Origin: Gymnopus androsaceus JB14
Taxonomy: Eukaryota > Basidiomycota > Agaricomycetes > Agaricales > Omphalotaceae
NCBI GenBank assembly: GCA_009733575.1
Contig: ML769519.1
Coordinates: forward strand, 62,001-126,000
Direction: 5' to 3'
DNA length: 64,000 nucleotides
Positions 9,082 to 20,474 of the stretch are shown one piece after another (positions within the stretch are counted from its first letter, which is position 1; each line of letters starts with the position of its first letter). Under the pieces are notes generated by a model. It made no database searches. It was not told the DNA's origin and saw only the letters and a list, made by a program, of their open reading frames with translations. A program made the position numbers and the translations under genes.

Positions 9082-11399
9082 ATGACTCGCAGATCTCTCC
9101 TCATAGTATCCGCCTTGGCCAGCGCTGCTTCCGCCCTCTGGCCTCTCCCCACATCCCTCTCCACAGGAGAAAGCTTCCTCCGTCTCGCGTCCGATTTCAG
9201 CATTGATCATTCCTCCATCTCCAACCCTCCCCAGGACCTTTTGGACGCGATTACGCGTACCTTGGGATTCCTCCAAACCGACCAACTAGGAGTCCTAACC
9301 GTGGATCGAGGAGCGTCGAATGCCAGTGCAGTGAAAGCTGCCCCCGAGATTTCCTCCCTCAAGTTGTCTTTTGACACCGGACATAGCGGGACGGTGACGA
9401 GTATCTCGGACGAGGCGATAGATGATCTCGAGTCCCGTGTGGAGGGGTACAGTCTGACGCTTCCAGCAGATGGTTCGGCAGCCACTATCCAAGCTAATTC
9501 AACGTTGGGCTTGTTCCGTGGTCTGACGACGTTTGGTCAGCTGTGGTATTATGTTGATAATATCACCTATGCGGTTGAGGCACCCGTGGAGATTACCGAC
9601 TCGCCTGTTTATGTGAGTGTTGGATGCTGCACTAGATCTGCATGTGTGTATGTCCGTCTGTGGCTGACTGGTTCTATATTTGATATCTTAGCCTTATCGT
9701 GGATTCATGCTCGATACTGCTAGAAACTTGTAAGTTTGTTACTTGGCAATCAGCCAACCTGTCGGAGTCGAATGTTGACAAGAAACTCCGCATTAATAGC
9801 TTCCCCGTGTCGGATATTTTGCGTACTTTGGACGCTATGAGCTGGGTCAAGGCAAGTGCTTTTTTGTTTTATGATCATATGTATTCATTTTCATTCGGCT
9901 GATTATCCCCTATACAGATCAACACCTTCCATTGGCACATGGTCGACAGCCAGAGTTTCCCCATTGAAGTTCCCGAGTTTCCTCTCATCTCAGCCAATGG
10001 AGCATATGGACCAACATTCGTCTACAGTACCGCTGATGTGCAGAATATCATTACTTACGCTGCTGCAGTGAGTATTTATGGACTGGCATCTTCTGATTGG
10101 AGGTTCATTTTTCTTGTTACATAGCGCGGCATCGATGTTCTTCCGGAAGTAGATACCCCAGGACACACTGCGATTATATCTGAATCGTATCCCGAACATG
10201 TCGCTTGTCCTCAGGCCACCCCTTGGGCTACTTATGCAAACGGTTCGTTCGTCTTACGACATACTATGCATCCTCCTCATTCCTTCAATTTATAGAACCC
10301 CCCGCCGGTCAACTCCGTTTCGCCAGCGCCGACACAACCAACTTTACAGCATCCCTCCTCTCCTCCATCTCCGCGCGTTTCCCGGGAAAATACTTTTCCA
10401 CCGGAGGAGACGAGATCAACACCGAGTGTTATACTGTTGATGAAGCCTACCCAGCAGGCGTTGAATGCTTCGGGGCAGACATTTGAGCAGGCTCTTGATA
10501 CCTTTACGGGGGCTACACATGGTGTTTTGCAGAGTAGTGGTAAGACTACTGTGGTTTGGGAAGGTGCGCGTTGTGTTATGCCAGTGGTGCTTGGACTAAC
10601 GTGTGGATGATATAGAAATGGTCCTTGACTTTAACCTCACTTCATTGAGGAATGATACTATCGTGATGTGCGTTTTGGTTGTGCTATTTGGGATTGGTAT
10701 TTATCTGAAGCGTACGTGCGTAGGGTGTGGATCTCATCTGAAGATGCTGCTGCTGTAGCTTCCGCAGGCTTTAGGCTCGTCCAAGCTCCTTCTAATTACT
10801 TCTATCTCGTGAGTGTCACCCGTTTCTACTTAGGACTGTACTTTTTGTTGACTTCCCGGGCTCCCAAGGATTGTGGAGGTGGAGGTTGGGTGAGTTTCAG
10901 TTTTGTATCATGCTGTATTCTCTGTTGTTAAATGGTTGTCCATTAGGTCGGTGATTTCCCCAGCGGAAACAGTTGGTGAGTCTTCAACTACTATGGTTGT
11001 TGCTCTTATTCTCAATGTTATTATGCAGGTGTGACCCGTTCAAAACCTGGTCGAATGCGTATACCTTTGATCCTATTGCCAATATGACCGCTGAACAGGC
11101 AGCTTTTGTTATCGGAGGTGAGTAAGGACGGACTCCTCCAAGTCCTATACTCACCTATTTTCGCAGGCGAACAACTGCTCTGGACGGAACAATCCCATGC
11201 ATCCAACTTGGATCCCATCGTATGGCCTCGAGCGGCTGCGTCTGCTGAGATTTTCTGGTCGGGACCTGGAGACGTCGATACGGCGTTGCCTCGTTTGCAT
11301 GATGTTGCGTTTAGGATGGCTCAGCGCGGTGTGGGCGCTATTCCGCTCCAGCCAATGTGGTGTGCTCTGAGACCGTTTGTTTGTGATCTTCTTGCTTGA
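9082..11399 (+). CDS. Beta-N-acetylhexosaminidase, GH20 (one apparent frameshift)
   Basis: Secreted enzyme that removes terminal GlcNAc or GalNAc from chitin oligomers and glycans. Signal peptide MTRRSLLIVSALASAASALW. The non-catalytic N-terminal domain follows, then PYRGFMLDTARNF, INTFHWHMVDSQSFPIE, RGIDVLPEVDTPGH and STGGDEINTECY. The last contains the adjacent Asp-Glu pair used for substrate-assisted catalysis. Later blocks are KTTVVWEEMVLDF, MVWISSEDAAAVASAG, APSNYFYLDCGGGGWVGDFP and GGEQLLWTEQSHASNLDP, ending ALRPFVCDLLA. All introns are short. After CYTVDE the family sequence (PTQQALNASGQTFEQ) continues only in the +1 frame, so there is one extra base at about 10445. The unshifted frame stops at 10486. 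This may be a consensus error or a real lesion. All other family blocks are intact. Confidence 0.9.
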
Positions 11400-11685
11400 G
11401 GGCATCTGTGTAGTTTTTTTTTTTACGAGTAAAATATTTGAATGGAATTATGAATTTTACGCGCTTTTTTTTGGTGTGAACGCGATCGTTGGTGGCGCTA
11501 AAGGCAAATTGACCCTAACCCTAAGTTCACTCATTCGGTAGCTCCGACACAAACAAAGTTGGCATTAACCTCTACCATCTCCAATTATTTGGCCTTGAAA
11601 ACTCTGGTTGGCATCTGGCTCATTCGTTCAGCAACTGCGGCTAATATTGGGCTTTTTTATCTGGTTTTTGTAGCTGAAAAAGGAC
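11400..11685. other. Intergenic with a two-unit telomere-like repeat
   Basis: No gene. Contains CCCTAACCCTAA at 11513-11524, two units of the TTAGGG telomere repeat in reverse orientation, between the GH20 and NOT2 genes. Confidence 0.6.
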
Positions 11686-13600
11686 ATGAATCGACAAGGT
11701 AAAGCCGGTGACCTGAGCCACGGAAGAGAAGACTAAAGAGAAATCTAGGGCAAACTCAACAAAGACCACCAAATCTTGCACCTAATCCTACGCTTGCTGG
11801 ACAATATCGGGGACCCTATCCATATGGAATGCAGCCACCACGAACAGTCAATGTTCTCCAGGCAGGCGGATACCCAGGTCTTGGTTCGAGCAATCATCGA
11901 ACCGCGACCCAAGTTCCACAGCCAAATTTCATACAGCAGCGAGCTCAAAACACGTTTGGCTTTGGAGGCCACCAATCTCAGCAGCCAAACGGAACTTCAA
12001 CAACAAATGCGAATTCACTACCGCCGCATTTATCACAAACTCCCAATCCGCCTTCGGTTTCATCTACGAGCGAACTTGGGCTTGATCCCAATGACTTTCC
12101 GGCGCTTGGGTCCACGTCGGCGAATAATAATAATGGGAATGGGAACAATAATGGCAGTGTAGCGAGTAGTGTGACCACGAGCTATGCGAGTCAGGCTGGG
12201 ACGCCAGCGATCGCCGGGGGGACAGGGGCTGCAGCAAGTTCAAGTCAGACCAGAGATTTCACACCAGACGATTTTCCTGCATTAGGTGCCAACCAGGACT
12301 CGTCCCTTTCTCATCCACCGGGTCTCAACGGCTTCGACCAGCAACATCGTCAGAGTCTCTTGGGAGCATTACAGGGGACACCAGGCATGCTGAATTTAGG
12401 GCCTCAGCCAAGGTCAGGGTTCGAGTCGGAGAAACAGCAGCAGCAGCGGAAATTATACCAGTCGGCGCATGCAGCATGGAATTCTCCGAATACACCGAGT
12501 GCACAGGCTCAGCCTCCATCTGCAGCATTCTCGACGATAAACGGTACACATCCATTACCATCGACACACTTGAACGCTCCTCCAAATTTGCCGCCACCGC
12601 CACTGCATGGGGGAACGGGAGTAGCTGTATCACCTGCAGCGTACGGCTCGAATGGACTAGCAACAGCAGTAGAGCCAAACTCATCGGTACCTGCGCCAAC
12701 GTCGAATGCGAATCCCAATCCAAACGCGACACCTAATCCACACCCAAACTCGACACAAAACTCGTTGCCAAACTCTACGTCGCTTGTGCATCAGCACCCG
12801 CAGACTCCAGCACAACAGGTACTCATGAGCGCCGCGGATCGGTGGGGCTTATTAGGGCTGCTGGCGATGATCAAGAATGCTGGGTCGGACGCGGATCAGG
12901 GTTTGAGTAGTGTAGGGACTGATCTGGGTACGATGGGGTTGGATATGGGATACGCAGGGTGAGCTACAGCGTTTCTCCAGCGCGCGCGGTGTTGATTCTC
13001 TCTCAAATAGGAACCTCTACTCGACGTTCATTACGCCATGGGCGGATCAGTCTGCAGCACATACGGTCGAACCGGATTTTCACCTCCCAGCGTGTTACAA
13101 CGTACAACCACCGCCACCTGGGCCGAGTAAAGTGACGGCGTTTAGCGACGAGACGTTATTCTTCATGTTCTATTCTTCACCGCGCGATGCACTTCAAGAA
13201 ATCGCCGCACAAGAATTGTATGCTTCTTACCTACCCTCCGTCAACTCAACTCTTGCTTACATCCATTCATTTCAGATTCAACAGAAACTGGAGATTCCAC
13301 AAAGAACATCGACTATGGATGACCAAGGACAGCGGTTCGCACCCTTCGTCAAAAGTACATGGCGGCGAGAGTGGACAGTACACGTATTGGGATCCAGAGA
13401 ATTGGGCAAAAGAGAGGAAAGATATGACGGTGATTTATGCCGAGCTGGAGGAGAAGAGCACGCCTGCGTTCATGCCTGGCCCAGGACTGATACCTGCGCC
13501 CCAACCGACGCCTGGATTAGGGCAGAGTTTGGTGCAGTCGGCGCAACAGCAGAACCAGGTTCAACAGCGGGGATCGTTCCAGGTTGGAATGGCTGTATGA
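11686..13600 (+). CDS. NOT2: CCR4-NOT complex subunit NOT2
   Basis: Exon 1 is only MNRQ plus one base (11686-11698). An intron then leads to GQTQQRPPNLAPNPTLAGQY. The N-terminal 370 residues are Gln/Asn/Pro/Ser-rich and carry two conserved DPNDFPALG / PDDFPALG motifs typical of NOT2. The end is the NOT2/3/5 C-terminal domain: AADRWGLLGLLAMIK, the linker with DLGTMGLDM, then NLYSTFITPWADQ, FSDETLFFMFYSSPRDALQE, AAQELFNRNWRFHKEHRLW, GQYTYWDPENWAKERKDM. Two late introns (from about 12960, and one that splits the Leu codon after GlnGlu near 13217) splice in phase. NOT2 joins NOT1 and NOT3/5 in the main mRNA deadenylase complex. No disrupted frame was found. The call is very secure. Confidence 0.95.
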
Positions 13601-14266
13601 GGGGGACGTCCTTCTCTCTCTCTTTCTCTTTCTTCTCTTTTTCTTCCTGAACTTGTGTGTGTGTGTACCACAAAAGTGTTTCTATATCGCGCGCGTTCAT
13701 TCCCTTGCCTTTTTTTAAACATTTATTTCCCTATTCGTTGCAGCAGCCTCTGATTCATCGAGTTGTATATCCATCCCTACCATGAAATTGAGTATGACTG
13801 TGATTTGCTATCCTCATCCTCAGCGAACGAGTCGTCTGTCAGAGATCGCGTCGTGCGAAAGAAAGAGCGTAAAGACTGCATCTTGAGCCGATTGACAAGA
13901 GAATGACAAGTCCTGTGAAGCCGTTTAAGCCATTCAAACCAAGGTTCAAACAGCGACGAATTACTGTATTGGCTTTTTTGGGTTCTTCGCCCCGCGCTCC
14001 GGGCGAGATATCGTTTTGCATCTTTACATCTTTACAGGCTGATGATCGAGGACTGGCCATGGCTGGCACCCACACCCCAAAAAAAAGTCATTCTGCGCTC
14101 ATCTCTTTCCTGAACCAAATCATCATCATGCTTCTACATAGGAGTCAGACCGGTGGTATATAAATTCTCGGGCTCTTCTTCAATCGGATAAAACTCAGAC
14201 TCTTTCTCTCTATTATTTGAATATCTCTTCCTTCGACTCGGCTTCAAGGACATCTACTACTAGAAC
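13601..14266. other. Intergenic
   Basis: No gene supported. It begins with a CT-rich run (13612-13650) and a short (GT)n at 13656-13664, within the likely 3' region of NOT2. A TATATAAATT at 14156-14165 precedes the next ATG by about 100 bp. Confidence 0.5.
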
Positions 14267-15978
14267 ATGTCGAGCACAATATCCGACATTTACAACTTTG
14301 ATCTACCGCAATTGACTAGGATAGCTCACGCTGGGCACGTCAAGCGATGTCTTTCTGGTCTTCCTGATAGTCAGGTCGATGTGGACTCTGGAAGGTGAGC
14401 CCATCCGAGGCCTTCGAAACCCCATGCTAATTGATATTTCATCTATCGTAGAATGGCTTTGGCATTCTACTGCATAGGAAGCTTGGATCTCCTAAAAATG
14501 GTACAAGACAAAATATCCTCATCGGATCGTGAATCGTGGCGGGAATGGATTTGGGAACAGCAGACGAGTATGTGGAATGGTGTCTACGTTACTAGCTGAC
14601 GTCTGATTCATGAAGGCGGGAAATACGGGGCAGGGTTCAGACCGGGTCCGTTTATGAGTACTGGACCGAGTTCTACGGTAAGCCGCGACTCTGGAGAGCA
14701 GGGGTACTTGAACAACGACTGACTGACTGGTAGCAGTCAACCTACACCGACTACGATACGCCTCACATCATCATGACCTACACCGCACTACTCACTCTCG
14801 CTATCCTCCGAGACGACTTTTCTCGACTCGACAAGCGCGGTATGTTGGTCCTTTTAAAATCATGTCAGCGGGAAGACGGGAGGTAAGTCGACGGGATTAT
14901 GAATCGCGTCCATGTAGGCATAGATTCACATCATCTATAGCTTTTCAACAGTACCGGGAAGCGTAAGCGGGGAGACAGACCTCCGGACACTGTATTGCGC
15001 CTTTGTTATCAGCCACTTACTAAACGACTGGTCTGGGATCAATGTCGATCGTGCGCTTTCTTTCATTGCGTCTTGCCGTGTACGTGTCTGGTCTAGCTTT
15101 AGTGCGTTTACTAATCCATACTTTTTTTTTTTGGTTTGTAGTCTTACGAAGGCGGGTATGGTCAAACGACGTATTGCGAAGCTAATGGTACGTCTCACTG
15201 TACAGTAACCCAATTAAGCATGTTATGCTGACGCTTTGGTAGGAGGAACGACATACATCGCCATGGCGGCGATACATCTCGCACCAGTACCCTCCGTCCC
15301 ACTAACGCCTTCCGAGAAACGCAAGACCATCGAATGGGCGATACACAAACAGCTTCAATCCGGGGGATTTTGCGGCAGGACGAATAAAGTCGCCGATGCG
15401 TGTTATTGCTTCTGGATAGGAGGGTCGTTAAAGGTTAGTTTTTGGTTCTACGCTTTTGGCTCTTTTCGGTGCTAATAATAAATTAATTGCTTTTCAGATC
15501 CTCGGCGCTGGTGATTTAGTAGACTCTCGATCTCTTAGCATCTTTCATCGCCAACTGTCAGTTCAAGTTTGGAGGTATTGCCAAGGCTCCTGGGGAACAT
15601 CCCGGTAGGTGCTATTACAATAATAGTCTGCCTCTGGGTCTAGATTCGGCAACTAGCGATCAGTGGCTAGAGACTAGCCATGGCGTAAGCTAGTTGGTTC
15701 CTCAGTCGCTTCGCATAGCGTCACTGCGATCTTTCTCCTTGCTCCTTATCTTTCCTTCCTTCTGGTGTCCGATTCAGATGCAAGCTCAGGTTTACTCACC
15801 TTCTTCCACAGACCCCTATCACACCTACCTCTCCCTCGCAGCACTATCCATGTTTCCTCTAGACGATGCACATAGCACCTCCTTTGCGTCTTCCTGGGTA
15901 TTCGAACCCCTCGATCCACTTATTAATGCGAGACAGGAAACGGCGGAGTGGGCGAGGAAGTATATCGCCATTCGGTAG
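14267..15978 (+). CDS. Geranylgeranyltransferase type I beta subunit (one apparent frameshift)
   Basis: Catalytic subunit that attaches geranylgeranyl to CAAX proteins such as Rho GTPases, with Zn2+ as cofactor. It begins MSSTISDIYNFDLPQL, then HVKRCLSGLPDSQVDVDSGRM and ALAFYCIGSLDLL. Prenyltransferase repeats follow: YDTPHIIMTYTALLTL, CQREDGSFSTVPGSVSGETD, SCRSYEGGYGQ, GGTTYIAMAAIHL, GGFCGRTNKVADACYCFWIGGSLK. The Asp and Cys of VADACYCFW match the zinc ligands, and the third ligand His is in PDPYHTYLSLAAL. At about 15537 the frame slips: after LVDSRSL the family text (ASFIANCQFKFGGIAKAPGEHP) continues one base over. The last intron (15604-15811) is unusually long and holds a small imperfect hairpin. 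This is normally an important single-copy gene, so a consensus error is plausible. Confidence 0.9.
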
Positions 15979-17311
15979 TGGTTGGTGATTGGGGTTTTGG
16001 GTTTTGAGGTTTGCGCGCGAGGGGCGGTATTAGTGGACCGGCCTCCTTCCTGTAAGACTGGATGGGTGGGAATTTATTACTAGGGGGAAGCGGGGAGAAG
16101 CGGCGATAGAGGCTAGACTGCGTCGAAGGTTCAAGACACTCGGAGGCGAAGGAAGCGGAGGAAGACCCTGGTGTTAGGGGAGGAGAACCTTTAGAGGTTC
16201 ATTTCCCCTTTCCCCCTTGCCAATGCATCAAAAAGTCCACCGATCGAAATTAAAATTAATTCTTGGTTGCATGGAGATGTCAATGAATTTTATGTTTTCC
16301 CTCATACTTGGGGTGGCGTAGAGGCCTAGGCGGGGACACTCTGCGTAAATCAGTGCTTGGAATCAATTATCCCAGGCAGGGGTTAACGTTCAGCTCCGGG
16401 TGTCGTTCTCGTTCTCCCATGTCGTTCAACTTGAACTTCCTCCCGAGGGTTTCCTGCTTCTCAAATTCACTCATTGGTCGATGAAAGCCCAAGTCCCTGC
16501 TTCGGAGTTTCAACTATGAACGAAGGGGAGAGATCGCGCGGTGCTTGTAATAATGTCAACAGATATCGTCGCGCGCGCAGGTTCATACATGTGTAGATCC
16601 AGAAATACCTATTACTGGAACGAAACTGTTTTGGTTCAACTATTTCCATTAGAAAGTGAAATGCGATAACCTGTATGTTTAGAAGCTTCATAGCAACAAA
16701 AAAAAAGCAGTTCCGTAAGGGAAAAAAAAGCTACTTGGGGATGTGCTACCTGCGTGCATATATCCACGGAAGAGAAGGGGCCGTGCGCATTTGGTATTGA
16801 GTCTATAGATCAAGTAAGTACAGAGGCAAACCCATTGCAGAGCACCACTTTGACCCCAGACCTTTTTGTACTAGGATGTATCTGAATGTGTCTCAGCTCA
16901 TATGTACATGTACCGGTACATAACTGAACCAGAAAAAATCTACATAATATGTCGATTAAAATCAAATACTGATCTATAGGCCATACATGCACTTGAGTAT
17001 GCTCAAAGATCATGATAAATATACAACAGTAGGCTCCCATTAAAAGGGTCAGCAGGTTTGTTTGAAACAATGCATACAGAATATCCTGGATGATTGGCAC
17101 TTTTTGAGAAAATCAATTATAACATATGATATATCTATGGCAGACACACTGAACACCATTTTCAACCAGATCTTAAACTGAGTAACAAATCGAAGATCAG
17201 CATGAAAAAGAACAGTTATCAAAGGAGATGTAATCTAAAGAGAAATCAAAAGAAATTCAAGAGAAGTCAAATGCAAAGCCCAAAGTCCATAGCCTAAAAG
17301 GCTTGATTTTT
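15979..17311. other. Intergenic
   Basis: No gene supported. The second half is AT-rich. Bases about 17065-17165 (AACAATGCATACAGAATATC to GAACACCATTTTC) recur in altered form at 20246-20345, so it carries a piece of a local duplication next to the membrane-protein gene. Confidence 0.5.
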
Positions 17312-18657
17312 TCAGCTGACATTTGGGACTGAATTGATTTCCAGGGAAGGAACATCTTCCAGATGAAAACTGTGTTCGTGGGTGTTTCCAGTTTTAATCA
17401 GGATGAAAAGAGCAACTGGATTTATGGCCTATAGATCAAAGAAAAATGGAGTGAATAATACTGAAACTTGCTATGAATAGAGAGACTTACAGCACTATAT
17501 ATATATAATACTTGAAGAAATAAATTGGCAATAACACCAGGGGACATGGCAGCTGCATGAATGATCTAGTGCAGCAAGAATAATGTTGGTTATCTTTTCA
17601 TAGAATAAGTTATAATTTTGGGTATTTTTGTGACACTTGAGAATTACATACCTGTACCACACCAAAAATTGCACCAGACTCAACCATAAGCAGAAGGATT
17701 GCTTCCACCTGTGTTCTCTTGTTGCGTGATATTGCCATGGGTTGATTGATGATGTGTCCTAAAACAACACATGTAATAAGTATCTTGTGAATGAGGTACT
17801 CAATCTGCCCACCATGCTTTATAAGCTATCAGGAGTGTTGCCACAAGATTTACTGTTAAATTGAGCGCAATACTGAGCCAATCCAATGTTACAGTATTGA
17901 AATTTAAGCCAACATCTTTTTTGGTGTCAGCAACAGAATCAACAATGCTGATGCCTAAATATAATCTGATGTCAGTATTTATGCCAGAGAACAGTAGACA
18001 AATGAGATCACATATGTCCAACAACAAGATAATCAACAGTGCCCATTTAATCAACCTATTCTCTACCCATAGGGCCCAAGCTCGCCAAACAATAGCAATA
18101 TCAGCAATTAAGACCTGTAAGTGGATTAAGTAGCAGTTTTTGTGCCAAAATGGAGTATTTAAGCAGAATTCACATTGATATTTGCAGAGCAATTTGCTAT
18201 ATTGTCCACTACAATAACTTGCAAGTTGGCAGCCATTTCCTGTGCAACAATACCTGTTGAAAGGGACACCATCAAGTTATACTTGACAAGGCTCAGATTG
18301 GCTGCAATATCTGCACAAGTGGCAAGAACTAGTATCACAAATCCCACCAAAAGGAGTGCAATCAAGGCTTTATGTGCTCTTCCATTATTTTTCCTTTGCC
18401 TACAGTGTGGTTTCAGATATGTGGATGTTAGTATGACAGAATATGGACATGGCAATAAACACACGAAATGATATGCATGCTAATGATGAAGGCTAGTATG
18501 TAGACACCTAGGTGGCAAGCTATTAAACGAGTGTCTCCCTCCACCACATTTATATACATTACTCACCGAAGAGTGCAATGCTAAATATCAGGTCAGAAAT
18601 ATTTTGAAAGGATACAGACCCAAGAAGTGCAATTTTTTTTGACTCTTCTGGTGTCAT
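17312..18657 (-). CDS. Multi-pass membrane protein, basidiomycete-specific type (copy 1)
   Basis: Starts MTPEESKKIALLGSVSFQNI on the minus strand. Short introns split a chain of hydrophobic helices: VYILAFIISMHIIS, then HKALIALLLVGFVILVLATC, DIAIVWRAWALWVENR, WALLIILLLDICDLICLLF, LDWLSIALNLTVNLVATLLIAYKAW, and VEAILLLMVESGAIFGVVQ. It ends with a short soluble tail, INSVPNVS. About seven membrane spans are expected. The WRAWxLW and ATLLIAYKAW blocks are common in Agaricomycete proteins of unknown function. I saw no receptor or transporter signature. A paralogue of the same exon layout lies at 52476-53826. No disabling change was noticed. The exon structure is my reading from splice sites and from comparison of the two copies. 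Confidence 0.72.
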
Positions 18658-18791
18658 GATAGATGTTTTACTAAGTATATGATGGGTAGGACAGAGACTT
18701 CTCCTTGGGACGGACTCAATTTATATTGTTGCTTCATCAAAGTAACGTTGCTCGACCGTTCATTCCAACTAATGGATACAGTGCCGGGGGC

Positions 18792-18880
18792 ATCGGACGC
18801 TAAGGATCCACTACCAGAGATCGTTAGAGATGACCAGGAACAGGAGTCGGACATCTGGTAGTGGATCCTTAGCGTCCGAT
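18792..18880. repeat. 27-bp perfect inverted repeat, 35-bp spacer
   Basis: 18792-18818 and 18854-18880 are exact reverse complements (ends ATCGGACGC..CTACCAGA). An 18-bp direct repeat (AGGAACAGGAGTCGGACA) follows in the spacer and again after the right arm. It lies about 130 bp upstream of the minus-strand membrane-protein start. Confidence 0.8.
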
Positions 18881-19594
18881 ACCCAGGAACAGGAGTCGGA
18901 CAACTGAATGCAGTCATGGAAGATGTGAGATATGACTCGGAGAACAGACTAGAAGAAGACGGAAAGTTAGCACAAGCGGCGTGTAAGGGGAAACAATGAA
19001 GTCATGTACCTAAAAATATATGTTGGTTGGTATTTGGCAACTCGAAACTTGAGACAGTACAGTAGCATACATACAGTATTCATTTCCTACCGTCCCCTGG
19101 TCGCTCCTTGAAATTTTCAAGTCGGAGATTCGCGAACCGTACAAATTAATTAACACCCCGCCGCGAGGTTCGAGTCTCAAAAACGAGTGCTACGATAGGC
19201 AAATCAAGCCCAGAACAGGCTGGGTGTGCTAATCCAATAATGAATCAGGCCACGTACAAAGGTATGTTGGTACCAAGATCCCATGGACATCGATGTTCCT
19301 TGTTTCGTTTCCTATACACTCCTAAGCATCGGTTTTTTTCTGATGCGTCCTTGACGCAAATTCAATAACTGCTGTTCAAGACAATCTAAGCAGAAGAATG
19401 GCCTAGAAAGACCAGAGATCGATTAGGAGGTTTCGGATTGAATCAGGCTTACTGTAAATACCGGCATCGACTAAGACCAGCTATCAGCATCTATTCAACA
19501 GTGAACAGACTTAGTAGGTAGGAGTGGTCGTCCTATTAGTATAAATAATTCAGGGAGAAGAAAGTGGTCACCGGTCTTAAAGCCAGAAGAAAAA

Positions 19595-19623
19595 CACACA
19601 GGTTCCTTGAAGGAACCTGTGTG
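19595..19623. repeat. 14-bp stem hairpin, one-base loop
   Basis: CACACAGGTTCCTT, then G, then AAGGAACCTGTGTG is a near-perfect palindrome in non-coding DNA. Its role is unknown. Confidence 0.75.
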
Positions 19624-20474
19624 ATCACTTGTCATTGGCAAGAGATGATACGCAATAGAGAGCGAATCGGATGTCCTGCGCAGAAGAAGTTTGAGTAAGC
19701 CGATGGGAGCGGCGGGGATAATCAAGGTTCAAAAAGCCTCACTAGGATAGAACACTGTCATCCTATAGACCAGATAAAACATTCAACCAAAAAAACTAAA
19801 ATAAAAAAACAACATCGAATATTAATATGAATGAACAAGCCATCCATGTAGAAGAAAAGATCCTTCAGGATTTTTGGCGTATAGTGATAAGCCTATGTCC
19901 CATGTCTGTTCAGATGATGGTTTTTTCACGTTTGCAAGTTTGAGAAAAGGGAATGTTGGACGTCATATATCTTACATCCTTATCTTCGCATCCTCTTTTA
20001 TTATAGCCCTTGCCAGTACTTACACTATACTTTCCCATGCCTTCCCCTCAGCTGTTGCTCTCATTCTATATTCAACATGTGAGGGGTACAGTTTGTTTTT
20101 GCTATACCTAGACTCTCATACTTACATACATTGAGTATTCCTGTTTTCTGTACTCACCTCTAGTTATTTATTCAGCTGTTGCTCTCAAAGTTCTATGTTT
20201 GATATCTGAGGGTATTTCTGTTTTCTGTACTTACTTCTAAACTCATGAACAATGCATATAGAATATCTTGGATTGGCACTTTTTGAGAAAATAAATGATA
20301 ACACATGATATCATTTTACAGATGCACTGGACACCATTTTAAAAATCTAGAAGATTCAGAATCTATTTCATCAATGTATATTCAACCAAGAACAAAACAA
20401 GAATCAAGAAACTCGCGCATTCTGTGCCCCACTTTGTAATTTTGTTTCAGATGTCTGCTTCTGTACATTGAATT

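Larger units (their letters stand above)
18658..20474. other. Intergenic with palindromes and a duplicated fragment
   Basis: No gene supported. It holds a perfect 27-bp inverted repeat (18792-18818/18854-18880), a 14-bp stem with a one-base loop (19595-19623), and at 20246-20345 a second copy of the sequence found at 17065-17165 beside the membrane-protein gene. Confidence 0.6.

Noticed and set aside
15534..15541. CTT-AGC-A at the GGTase-I frameshift, close to the CTT-AGG-C heptamer used for +1 frameshifting by yeast Ty1; and GTC-TAG-G at the 25738 slip
   Set aside because: The sites in the other genes share no common motif, and some slips are missing rather than extra bases. A consensus error explains all of them better than programmed frameshifting.
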